From assembly GCF_000518645.1 (NCBI RefSeq), contig NZ_JADZ01000016.1, positions 62,001 through 126,000 of the forward strand: 64,000 bases of DNA, in the 5' to 3' direction. Positions 8,708 to 15,870 of the stretch are shown here, in pieces; position 1 is the stretch's first letter; every line of letters starts with the position of its first letter. This DNA comes from Curvibacter gracilis ATCC BAA-807 (GTDB taxonomy: Bacteria; Pseudomonadota; Gammaproteobacteria; Burkholderiales; Burkholderiaceae_C). Below the pieces are notes generated by a model. It ran no database searches. It saw only the letters and a list, made by a program, of their open reading frames with translations, and had not been told where the DNA came from. The position numbers were made by a program, and so were the translations under genes.

Positions 8708-10381
8708 ATGACCCGTTCAAGCCAGCTTTTGCACCCTTCACGCGAACCCGCCCCCCTGCGCCCCGCTGCCACCGTGCTGCTGCTGCGCGATGCCACCGGC
8801 CCCGAGGGCCAGCCCGGCATCGAGGTGCTGATGACCCGGCGCTCGATGAGCGCCAGCTTTGCCCCGGGGGCCTATGTGTTTCCAGGCGGCGGAATTGACG
8901 CGACGGACGCAGCCTCGCATGCCCAGGCCCGGCGCCGCCCAGGCCAGAGCGATCTGAACCTGACGCGCGCCATCGCCGCCATCCGCGAGAGTTTCGAGGA
9001 GCTGGGCGTGCTGCTGGCCTGGCAGGCCGACGGCCGCGCGGCCGATGCCGCCACCATTGCCCAGCTGGACCGCAGCCAGCCCTTTGCCGCCCAATGCCAG
9101 GCCCTGGGCCTGCAGATGGCGGCCGACCAGGTGTTTGTGCTGGCGCACTGGATCACCGACCGCGACCTGCCGCGGCGCTTTGACGTGCCCTTTCTGGTGG
9201 CCCGCATGCCGGCCGACCAGACCCCGGTGGCCGACGAGGCCGAGCAGTTCGAGCCGGTGTGGGTCAGCCCGGCCGAGGCCCTGGCCCGGCACGCCGCCGG
9301 CCAGTTCTTCATCATCTTCCCGACCATCCGCACCCTGGAGCGGCTGCAGGGCTACACCACGGTCGATGCGGTGCTGGCCGCCTGCGCCAGCGAACAGCCG
9401 CTGTGGACCAGTTGCCCGCGCGCCGGCCTGCTCAATGGCCACGAAGCCCGCTACATGGAGCATGAGCAGCCTTATGGCGAACTGGCCCTGGTCTGCCCCG
9501 ACGGACAGATCGTGCACGAACTGGAATGGCAGACCGAGCGGCCGGTGCCGCTGTTGAAGAACGTGCAGCGCCTGACCGCCCCCAACCCCGGCGTGATGAC
9601 CGGCCCGGGCACCAACAGCTACCTGGTGGGCGACCCCGACACCGGCTACATCGCCATCGACCCCGGCCCGGCCGATGCCGAACACCTGGAAAAGCTCTGG
9701 CGCGCCGCCGGTGGCGACATCCGCCACATCGTGTGCACGCATTCGCACCCCGACCACTCGCCCGGCGCCGCGCCACTGCAGGCCCTGTGCCGCCGCCATG
9801 GCCGCCCGGTGCCCGACATCCTGGGCCTGGCCTCGGCCCCCACCGCCCGCGCCGCCAGCGAATTCAGCCCCGAGCGGGCGCTGGCCCATGGCGAACGCCT
9901 GCTGCTGCAGGCCCCGGGCGATGCCGCCCCTCGCCACACCCTGGAGGTGCTGCACACCCCGGGCCACGCGGCCAACCACCTGTGCCTGCTGTTGCTGGAA
10001 GACGGCCTGCTGTTCTCGGGCGACCACATCCTCAATGGCAGCACCACCGTGGTCGACCCACCCGACGGCAACATGGCGGACTACATCAACTCACTCGATC
10101 TGCTCGACCAGGCCTGCGAGCGTGCGGGCGCGGACTTCATCCTGCCCGCCCACGGCTACGTGCTGGGCCAGGCGCGGGCCGCCATCGCCCAGCTCAAGGC
10201 ACACCGCCTGCAGCGCGAGGCCAAGGTGCTGGCCGCCATGCGCGAACGCCCCAAGGGCACGCCCGAAGAATGGGTGGAACTCGCCTACGCCGACGTACCG
10301 ACCCGCCTGTGGCCGGTGGCCAAGCGCTCGCTGCTGGCCCATGTGGAGCGCTTGCGCAGCCTGGAGGCGACATTGGGCTGA
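8708..10381 (+). CDS. Nudix hydrolase–metallo-beta-lactamase fusion
   Basis: A two-domain hydrolase, 557 residues from the ATG at 8708. Residues about 18–235 form a Nudix-like domain: FAPGAYVFPGGGID, then after an insert the Nudix helix AIRESFEELGV (RE 93–94, EE 97–98); the long insert between the first Gly and the RE..EE helix recalls NUDT19-type coenzyme A or nucleotide hydrolases. Residues about 280–555 form a metallo-beta-lactamase domain of the LACTB2 type, with TGPGTNSYLVG, the metal motif THSHPDH (344–350), HTPGHAANHLCLL, FSGDHIL and PAHGYV. Both active sites look intact. The two halves are separate proteins in most organisms; this fusion seems to recur in betaproteobacteria. Substrates are unknown. 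It is alone on its transcript unless it reads into the ATPase gene 77 bp downstream. Confidence 0.87.
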   Translation: MTRSSQLLHPSREPAPLRPAATVLLLRDATGPEGQPGIEVLMTRRSMSASFAPGAYVFPGGGIDATDAASHAQARRRPGQSDLNLTRAIAAIRESFEELGVLLAWQADGRAADAATIAQLDRSQPFAAQCQALGLQMAADQVFVLAHWITDRDLPRRFDVPFLVARMPADQTPVADEAEQFEPVWVSPAEALARHAAGQFFIIFPTIRTLERLQGYTTVDAVLAACASEQPLWTSCPRAGLLNGHEARYMEHEQPYGELALVCPDGQIVHELEWQTERPVPLLKNVQRLTAPNPGVMTGPGTNSYLVGDPDTGYIAIDPGPADAEHLEKLWRAAGGDIRHIVCTHSHPDHSPGAAPLQALCRRHGRPVPDILGLASAPTARAASEFSPERALAHGERLLLQAPGDAAPRHTLEVLHTPGHAANHLCLLLLEDGLLFSGDHILNGSTTVVDPPDGNMADYINSLDLLDQACERAGADFILPAHGYVLGQARAAIAQLKAHRLQREAKVLAAMRERPKGTPEEWVELAYADVPTRLWPVAKRSLLAHVERLRSLEATLG

Positions 10382-10392
10382 AGTCCAAAACT

Positions 10393-10471
10393 GCGACTTT
10401 TTTGCAGCCGACTGGAAAAAAGTCGCGACTTTCTTCCAGTGGCCGATAAAATAGTCGCATGCAACGCGACT
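10393..10471 (+). promoter_or_regulatory. Nested inverted repeats over the DUF4143 ATPase start
   Basis: Five copies of one short motif alternate in orientation. GCGACTTTTTT (10393–10403) pairs perfectly with AAAAAAGTCGC (10416–10426). The second copy also sits in a 30-bp palindrome (10411–10440, one mismatch pair) centred on AGTCGCGACT (10421–10430). AGTCGC (10453–10458) then pairs with GCGACT (10466–10471) across the ATG at 10459. A -10-like TAAAAT lies at 10447–10452. The overlapping arms mean the hairpins exclude one another, or the DNA holds several binding sites for one dimeric regulator. No regulator gene is adjacent. Confidence 0.65.
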
Positions 10472-11592
10472 TGATGCCACTGATTCAACACGACCTGCTG
10501 CGCAAGGTCGTGCTGCTCAGCGGCCCCAGGCAGGTCGGCAAGACCACGCTGAGTCAGCAACTGATGGCGGATCGCCCGGGCAGCCAATACCTGAACTACG
10601 ACGTGGCGGCCCACCGGGCCGTGATCACGGCCCGAAGCTGGCGCCAGAGCGCGCCGCTGCTGGTGTTCGATGAAATCCACAAGATGCCCCACTGGAAGTC
10701 CTGGCTCAAGGGCGTGTGCGATGGCCGCCCACCCGAACAGCAGGTCCTGGTCACCGGCAGCGCCCGGCTGGAAACCTTCCGCCAGGCTGGCGACTCTCTG
10801 GCCGGCCGGACCTTGCGCTGGCGTCTGCTGCCCTTGTCGGTGCGCGAGTGGTGTGGGCAGCAACACGCCCAACCCGCCCAGGCTTTGACCCATCTGCTGA
10901 GCCGAGGGGGCTTTCCAGAGCCGGCCCTGGCCGAGACCGACGAGCAGGTCCAGCGCTGGCGCGCGGGCTATTTTGAAGGCCTGGTGCGCGAAGACGTGCT
11001 GGAGTTCTCGCGCCTGCAGGACATTCGGGCCATGCGTCTGTTTGCCGAAATGCTGCGCTCACGGGTGGGTTCTCCGCTGTCGCTGGCCTCTCTGGCGCGT
11101 GACCTGCAGGTGTCGCCCAGCACCCTGGCCCGCTACCTGGACATCCTGGAGGCCTTGTTCATCGTCTTCGTCGTGCGCCCCTGGCACCACAACATCGCCC
11201 GCGCCACCTTGCAATCGCCCAAGGTCTACTTCTATGACAACGGGCTGGTGCTGGGTGACGAGGGCCTGCGCTTCGAGAACTTGGTGGCCTGTCACCTGCT
11301 CAAGCAGGTTCAGTGGCAGCAGGACAGCCGAGGCAGCGCCAGCGGCCTGCACTACATCCGCACCAAAGACGGGGCCGAGGTGGACTTTGTCCTCAGCGAA
11401 GGCGAAAGCCTGACGCACCTGATCGAATGCAAGTTGAGCGATGCCAAGCCCCATCGTGCCTTGGCCCGGTTTGCCGACGCATGGCCAGAAGCCCAAGCGG
11501 TGCAACTGCTGCGTGAATGCCAGGTCGAGGCGGATCTCGGCCGGATCCAGCTTCGGGCTGCCGCAGAATGGCTGGCCCATCTGCAGGCCTGA
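10459..11592 (+). CDS. AAA ATPase with DUF4143 domain
   Basis: A 377-residue cytoplasmic protein of the large AAA/DUF4143 family, common but of unknown biological role. The N-terminal P-loop domain has Walker A GPRQVGKTT (22–30), Walker B LLVFDEIHKM and the sensor VLVTGSARLET. Next come a helical linker, a winged-helix-like stretch (SLASLARDLQVSPSTLARYLDILEA, about 214–238) and the C-terminal DUF4143 region with FENLVACHLLKQ and a nuclease-like signature, GAEVDFVL followed by LIECKLS, which resembles a PD-(D/E)xK core. The gene starts 77 bp after the Nudix–MBL gene and has its own promoter-like region full of inverted repeats. The TAAAAT box ends 6 nt before the ATG, so the message may be leaderless. 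Roles in defence or toxin–antitoxin-like control have been suggested for the family but cannot be shown here. Confidence 0.85.
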   Translation: MQRDLMPLIQHDLLRKVVLLSGPRQVGKTTLSQQLMADRPGSQYLNYDVAAHRAVITARSWRQSAPLLVFDEIHKMPHWKSWLKGVCDGRPPEQQVLVTGSARLETFRQAGDSLAGRTLRWRLLPLSVREWCGQQHAQPAQALTHLLSRGGFPEPALAETDEQVQRWRAGYFEGLVREDVLEFSRLQDIRAMRLFAEMLRSRVGSPLSLASLARDLQVSPSTLARYLDILEALFIVFVVRPWHHNIARATLQSPKVYFYDNGLVLGDEGLRFENLVACHLLKQVQWQQDSRGSASGLHYIRTKDGAEVDFVLSEGESLTHLIECKLSDAKPHRALARFADAWPEAQAVQLLRECQVEADLGRIQLRAAAEWLAHLQA

Positions 11593-11622
11593 CACACGCT
11601 CCCGCCAGACGCGTAAACTCGG

Positions 11623-11670
11623 CCCCCCAGCCCCCCAGCCCCCCAGCCCCCCAGCCCCCCAGCCCTCCAG
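11623..11670 (+). repeat. Six tandem copies of an 8-bp C-rich repeat
   Basis: CCCCCCAG repeated five times, then one variant copy CCCTCCAG. It lies in the 98-bp gap between the DUF4143 ATPase stop and the S4-protein ATG at 11691, ending 20 bp before that ATG. The tract could expand or contract by slippage and so change the spacing of any promoter or ribosome-binding element for the S4 gene. Confidence 0.9.
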
Positions 11671-11690
11671 ACGCGACACCCCCTCCCCCC

Positions 11691-12419
11691 ATGACCGACC
11701 CCATCCGACTCTCCAAACACGTGGCCGACCAGGCCGCCTGCTCACGCCGCGAGGCCGAATTGCTGATCGAGGGCGGTTGGGTGAAGGTCAACGGGCAGAT
11801 CGTGGAGGAGCCGCAGCACCGCGTGAGCCCTGGCACCGACGAGGTGCTGGTCGACCCGCAGGCGCGCCCCGAAAGCGTGCCGCCGGCCACCCTGCTGTGG
11901 TACCGGCCCGACCCCAAGACCCCCTGCGATGCGCAGGCCCTGCAAGGCAGCGACCCGATCAGCCGGTTTCCGGTGCGGGTGCTGAAACGTCACTTCACCC
12001 AGCAGCAGGCCATTGCCGGGCTGGAGGGCCTGGCCACCGGTCTGGTGGTGTTCACGCAGGACGGCCGCATGCGGCGGCGCCTGCTGGAGGACGAAGCCGA
12101 GATCGAGCAGGAGTTCATGCTGGAGTTGCCGGGCCAGTTGACCAACGAGGCCATCGACCAATTGGCGGCACGCCTGCAGCAGGCCCGCCTGTGGCCCCAG
12201 GTGCCGGTGGTGGGCAAGGTGAGTCTGAATGCGCGCGGGCCGCAGGGCACGCGGCTGCGCTTTGCCCTGAAGGCCAGCAGCGCCCAAGGGGTGCTGGCCT
12301 TGTGCGCCCAGGCCGGCCTGCGGCCCCAGGCGCTGCGCCGCACCCGCTTGGGCCGGGTGGGGCTGACCGGGCTGGAGCCCGGCCAGTGGCGCTTCATGGG
12401 CCCGCACGAGAAGTTCTGA
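11691..12419 (+). CDS. S4-domain protein, degenerate RsuA/RluB-family pseudouridine synthase
   Basis: 242 residues from the ATG at 11691. Residues about 5–60 are an S4 RNA-binding domain (RLSKHVADQAACSRREAELL, GWVKVNGQIV). The rest aligns in order with the RsuA/RluB/RluF pseudouridine synthase core, but its active-site motifs are altered. Where the family has GRLDxxTxGL with the catalytic Asp, this protein has AGLEGLATGL, so Asp is Glu and the Arg before it is Gly. The KxY motif (usually EKEYLV) is EQEFML, losing the Lys and the Tyr. The NRQxRRM motif is not recognisable. What I see therefore suggests an RNA-binding protein that kept the fold but not the usual chemistry. The open frame continues upstream through the C-rich repeat, which I take as non-coding. 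It is convergent with the catalase gene. Confidence 0.78.
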   Translation: MTDPIRLSKHVADQAACSRREAELLIEGGWVKVNGQIVEEPQHRVSPGTDEVLVDPQARPESVPPATLLWYRPDPKTPCDAQALQGSDPISRFPVRVLKRHFTQQQAIAGLEGLATGLVVFTQDGRMRRRLLEDEAEIEQEFMLELPGQLTNEAIDQLAARLQQARLWPQVPVVGKVSLNARGPQGTRLRFALKASSAQGVLALCAQAGLRPQALRRTRLGRVGLTGLEPGQWRFMGPHEKF

Positions 12420-12446
12420 GCGGGCCCACGGCTTGCGCCAGGCGGC

Positions 12447-13973
12447 TTACTCGCTGAGGCGGGCCGCGCGGCGCTGGATCGAGGCCGGATCGACCGACAG
12501 GGCCTGGGCGATGGCCCGGCCGTAGTCGGCGTCGGCCTTGTAGAAGAAGGCCAGCACCGTGTCACGGGTTTCAGCGTTCTTCACCTGGCCCAGATCGCCG
12601 GCCAGGTTGGACACCAGGTTCTTGCGCTCGGCCGGGCTGAGGCTGCGGTAGAACTCGCCGGCCTGGCGGAAGTTCAGGGTCTTGCTGATGGCCGCTTGCT
12701 GCGTGCTGCCGGCCAGCGGCAAGGCGCTGGACTTGAACTGCGCGTCGTCCTTCACATTGACCTGGCGGCTGGGCTCGTAGTTGACCGAGCCACTGCGCTG
12801 ACCGGCGTTCATCGCGCCATCCTGGTTGTTCGAGACCACCTCGTTGCGCGGGCGGTTCACCGGCAGTTGCAGCGCATTCACGCCCACCCGGTGCATCTGG
12901 GTGTCGGCGTACGAGAACACACGGCCCTGCAGCAGGCGGTCTTCCGAGGCCTCGATGCCCGGCACCAGGTTGGAGGGCGCAAACGCGGCCTGCTCGGTCT
13001 CCTGGAACACGTTGGCCGGGTTGCGGTTCAGCGTCATGGTGCCCAGCTTGCGCTCCGGCACACCGGTCCAGATCTTGGTCGGGTCCAGCGGGTTGAAGTC
13101 AAAGCTGTTGAGCTGCTCGGGGCGCAGCACCTGCACGTACAGATCCCACTGCGGGAATCGGCCGCGTTCGATCTCCTGCATCAGGGCGCGGGTGGCGTGG
13201 TTGAAATCCTGCGCCTGCAGGGCACTGGCTTCGGCCGCACTCAGGTTGTGCTCGCCCTGCACCGAGGCCCAATGGAATTTGACATACACATACTGGCCCT
13301 TGGCATTCACCATTTTGTAGGCATGCACGCTGTTGCCATCCATCAAATGGTAGCCCTTGGGGGTTCCATAATCCGAATAAAGCCGCGTCAGCATGTGGGT
13401 GGCCTCGGGCACATGCGAGAAGAAATCAAAAAACCGATTCGGATCCTGCAAATTCGTGTCGGGCGCCGGCTTCAGCGAATGCACCATGTCCGGGAACTTG
13501 ATGGCATCGCGAATAAAGAACACCGGCAGGTTATTGCCGACCAGATCCCAATTGCCTTCGCTGGTATAGAACTTGGTGGCAAAACCGCGTGGATCACGCA
13601 GGGTTTCGGGAGAATGCTGGCCGTGCACCACGGTCGAGAAACGCACGAAGACCGGGGTTTCCAGCCCGGGCGTGAAGACCTTGGCACGGGTCAATTCGGC
13701 CACATCGGCGGTGGCCTTGAACACCCCGTAGGCACCGGCGCCACGTGCGTGGACCACGCGCTCGGGCACGCGTTCACGGTCAAAGCGCTGCAGCTTCTGG
13801 ATCAGGTGAACATCTTGCAGCAAGGTGGGGCCTGTGGCACCTGCCGTCTGGGAGTTTTGATTATCACCCACCGGGGCGCCATTATCACGCGTCAGCACAT
13901 CCGCCGAAGCAGCACCTGCCACAAAAGCAGAAACCATTACAGCACTTACAGAACGAAGCACAAAATTTCTCAT
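12447..13973 (-). CDS. Catalase with signal peptide (periplasmic)
   Basis: Haem catalase that disproportionates hydrogen peroxide, 508 residues, small-subunit monofunctional type. Residues 1–24 look like a signal peptide (MRNFVLRSVS then VMVSAFVAGAASA), so it probably acts in the periplasm, like KatB-type catalases. Catalytic His75 is in ERVVHARG, the distal Asn is in the GNWDLVGNN region, and the proximal haem Tyr is in RVFSYADTQ. The ATG at 13973 is used; the TTG four codons earlier adds nothing. The 5' half of the gene, and still more the 249 bp upstream, is visibly richer in A and T than the neighbours, which may mean transfer or simply relaxed codon choice. It is convergent with the S4-protein gene (27 bp apart). 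No OxyR gene is adjacent. Confidence 0.93.
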   Translation of the reverse strand: MRNFVLRSVSAVMVSAFVAGAASADVLTRDNGAPVGDNQNSQTAGATGPTLLQDVHLIQKLQRFDRERVPERVVHARGAGAYGVFKATADVAELTRAKVFTPGLETPVFVRFSTVVHGQHSPETLRDPRGFATKFYTSEGNWDLVGNNLPVFFIRDAIKFPDMVHSLKPAPDTNLQDPNRFFDFFSHVPEATHMLTRLYSDYGTPKGYHLMDGNSVHAYKMVNAKGQYVYVKFHWASVQGEHNLSAAEASALQAQDFNHATRALMQEIERGRFPQWDLYVQVLRPEQLNSFDFNPLDPTKIWTGVPERKLGTMTLNRNPANVFQETEQAAFAPSNLVPGIEASEDRLLQGRVFSYADTQMHRVGVNALQLPVNRPRNEVVSNNQDGAMNAGQRSGSVNYEPSRQVNVKDDAQFKSSALPLAGSTQQAAISKTLNFRQAGEFYRSLSPAERKNLVSNLAGDLGQVKNAETRDTVLAFFYKADADYGRAIAQALSVDPASIQRRAARLSE

Positions 13974-14222
13974 GAAAATCAAAATCCAATCAATGAAGGG
14001 AAAATGATTCTAGAAGCAAGATATTCAGGCCCCGATCATGGCAGGGGCATCGCCGAGATAATAAAAATCAATCCACAGAAAATCATGCCAACCCAACACC
14101 ACGGCTGGCGAACGAAAATGGCAGAAACGGAAGTCGATAAAGAGAAAAACAGGTCGAACGCCCGGTCCGACCGGGGGTTTCGAGGAATTCCAGCGGCGTG
14201 GAAACGATTGAAATAAAGTGTG

Positions 14223-14678
14223 AAGTCAGCCGATAAGCCGGATTCTGTGCACCGTGCTTGCGCACGGCGTGACCGCCATTACTCTGGGCCGAGGGTCACC
14301 CACCCGGCTCGATGCTACCTACCCGCCAACTCTGCGGAACCACATCAACGTTGGCCTACTTGGTATTGCTGCGCGTAGAGATTGCCCGTTTCACCCTGAT
14401 CGGTTCCCGATCAGGGTGGCTGGGGGGATCACGCTTGCGCGTGACCGGGTCGGTTGACACCGACCCCACTGTGGCTTGCGCCACAGCCCCCAGAACACCT
14501 TGGTCTGGAGTGGCCGAACAGACTCGTCTCTGTTGCTCTGATCCTCACCTCACGGTGGAGAGCCGTTAGCTCCTACGCTGTCCTGTGCAGTCCGGACGTT
14601 CCTCCAGTGCGGTGTTTCCACACGGCGACTTGCGTCGCCGCCCTTTCGGCTAGCACCAGCGGCGGTCTGGCTGACTTC
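14223..14678 (-). ncRNA. rnpB: RNase P RNA
   Basis: Catalytic RNA that trims the 5' ends of tRNA precursors. Read on the minus strand it begins GAAGTCAGCCAGACCGC, carries the conserved GGAGGAACGTCCGGACTGC block about 80 nt in, and ends with AGAATCCGGCTTATCGGCTG, the universal 3' element. Ends are placed by similarity to E. coli rnpB, where the first and last bases pair in helix P1 (GAAGTCAGCC against GGCTGACTTC here). At about 456 nt it is longer than the E. coli RNA (377 nt); the extra length seems to lie in hairpins such as GATCGGTTCCCGATC and CACGCTTGCGCGTG (plus strand, about 14398–14446). Confidence 0.93.
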
Positions 14679-14687
14679 ACGGGCGCC

Positions 14688-14693
14688 ATTATG
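14688..14693 (-). promoter_or_regulatory. rnpB: Candidate -10 box of rnpB
   Basis: CATAAT on the minus strand, ending 9 nt before the predicted first base of RNase P RNA, a normal -10 distance. The -35 region is not clear. Confidence 0.5.
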
Positions 14694-14820
14694 ACGGCAA
14701 GACATGAGCTTAGTCGGACAACGCACCATCAAGCACGGCAGAATGTGCGGGTCACGGGCCGCTTGCGGCCCGATCCCCCCGCGTCCCCGCGTCTTGCAAC
14801 CTCTCTACCTTGGAGTCCGC

Positions 14821-15738
14821 ATGAAAGCCGACAACATCCTTCAGACCATTGGCAACACCCCCCATGTGCGCATCAACCGCCTGTTCGGCCCTTCGGCCCA
14901 GGTGTGGGTCAAGTCCGAGCGCGGCAACCCGGGGGGCTCGATCAAGGACCGCATTGCGCTGGCCATGATCGAAGACGCCGAAAAATCGGGCCGCCTGCAG
15001 CCCGGTGGCACCATCATCGAGCCCACCTCGGGCAACACCGGTGTGGGCCTGGCCATGGTTGCGGCCGTCAAGGGTTACAAGCTGATCCTGGTGATGCCCG
15101 ACAGCATGTCGATCGAGCGCCGCCGCCTGATGCTGGCCTATGGCGCCAGCTTCGACCTGACCCCACGCGAAAAAGGCATGAAGGGCGCGATCGCCCGCGC
15201 CGAAGAGCTGGCCGCCCAGACCCCGGGCGCCTGGATTCCGCAGCAGTTCGAGAACCCGGCCAACATCGAGGTGCACGTGCGCACCACCGCGCAAGAGATC
15301 CTGGCCGACTTCCCTGACGGGCTGGACGTGCTGATCACCGGTGTGGGCACCGGCGGCCACATCACCGGCACGGCTCGCGTGCTGAAGGCGAAGTTTCCCC
15401 AGCTCAAGGTGTTTGCGGTCGAGCCCACGGCCTCGCCCGTGATCTCGGGCGGCGCTCCGGCACCGCACCCGATCCAGGGCATCGGCGCGGGCTTCATTCC
15501 GAAGAACCTCGACACCAGCCTGCTGGACGGCGTGATCCAGGTCGAAGCCGAGGCCGCCCGCGAGTACGCGCGCCGCTCGGCCCGCGAAGAAGGCATTCTG
15601 GTGGGCATCTCCTCCGGCGCCACGCTGGCGGCCATCGCCCAGAAACTGCCCGAACTGCCGGCCGGCGCCAAGGTGCTGGGTTTCAACTACGACACGGGTG
15701 AGCGCTACCTGTCGGTGGACGGTTTCCTGCCCGCGTAA
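14821..15738 (+). CDS. cysK: Cysteine synthase (O-acetylserine sulfhydrylase)
   Basis: PLP enzyme making cysteine from O-acetylserine and sulfide in the cytoplasm, 305 residues. Lys42 in [14 protein letters not shown] is the PLP Schiff-base lysine; [12 protein letters not shown] is the substrate loop and [13 protein letters not shown] the phosphate loop. A further phosphate-side segment, [10 protein letters not shown], is near the C-terminus. The ATG at 14821 has TTGGAG 10 nt upstream; longer starts run into the rnpB promoter region. The gene is followed by a clear intrinsic terminator and is monocistronic. I prefer CysK over CysM, but the two are close and sequence alone does not settle it. 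Confidence 0.92.
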   Translation: MKADNILQTIGNTPHVRINRLFGPSAQVWVKSERGNPGGSIKDRIALAMIEDAEKSGRLQPGGTIIEPTSGNTGVGLAMVAAVKGYKLILVMPDSMSIERRRLMLAYGASFDLTPREKGMKGAIARAEELAAQTPGAWIPQQFENPANIEVHVRTTAQEILADFPDGLDVLITGVGTGGHITGTARVLKAKFPQLKVFAVEPTASPVISGGAPAPHPIQGIGAGFIPKNLDTSLLDGVIQVEAEAAREYARRSAREEGILVGISSGATLAAIAQKLPELPAGAKVLGFNYDTGERYLSVDGFLPA

Positions 15739-15762
15739 ATCGGGCTGGGCCAGCTCCGCAGC

Positions 15763-15795
15763 AGCGCCGTGGCCGTGAGGCCCGGCGCTTTTTTT
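15763..15795 (+). terminator. Intrinsic terminator of cysK
   Basis: AGCGCC (15763–15768) and inner GTGGCC pair with GGCCC and GGCGCT (to 15789), followed by a run of T to 15795. Starts 24 bp after the cysK stop. Confidence 0.85.
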
Positions 15796-15870
15796 GCGGC
15801 CGCCGGGGCGGCCCCTTAAAATCCGGGCCCCGCATTGCCTTTTGCTTGATCAACACAAGCCGGCCCGACC

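Noticed and set aside
14004-14216. A 70-codon open frame upstream of the catalase gene.
   Set aside because: Overlaps the likely catalase promoter region and lacks conserved or domain-like sequence.
14700-14820. Possible riboswitch or T-box leader of cysK.
   Set aside because: The leader is short and largely taken up by the divergent rnpB promoter; I see no SAM- or Cys-type motif.
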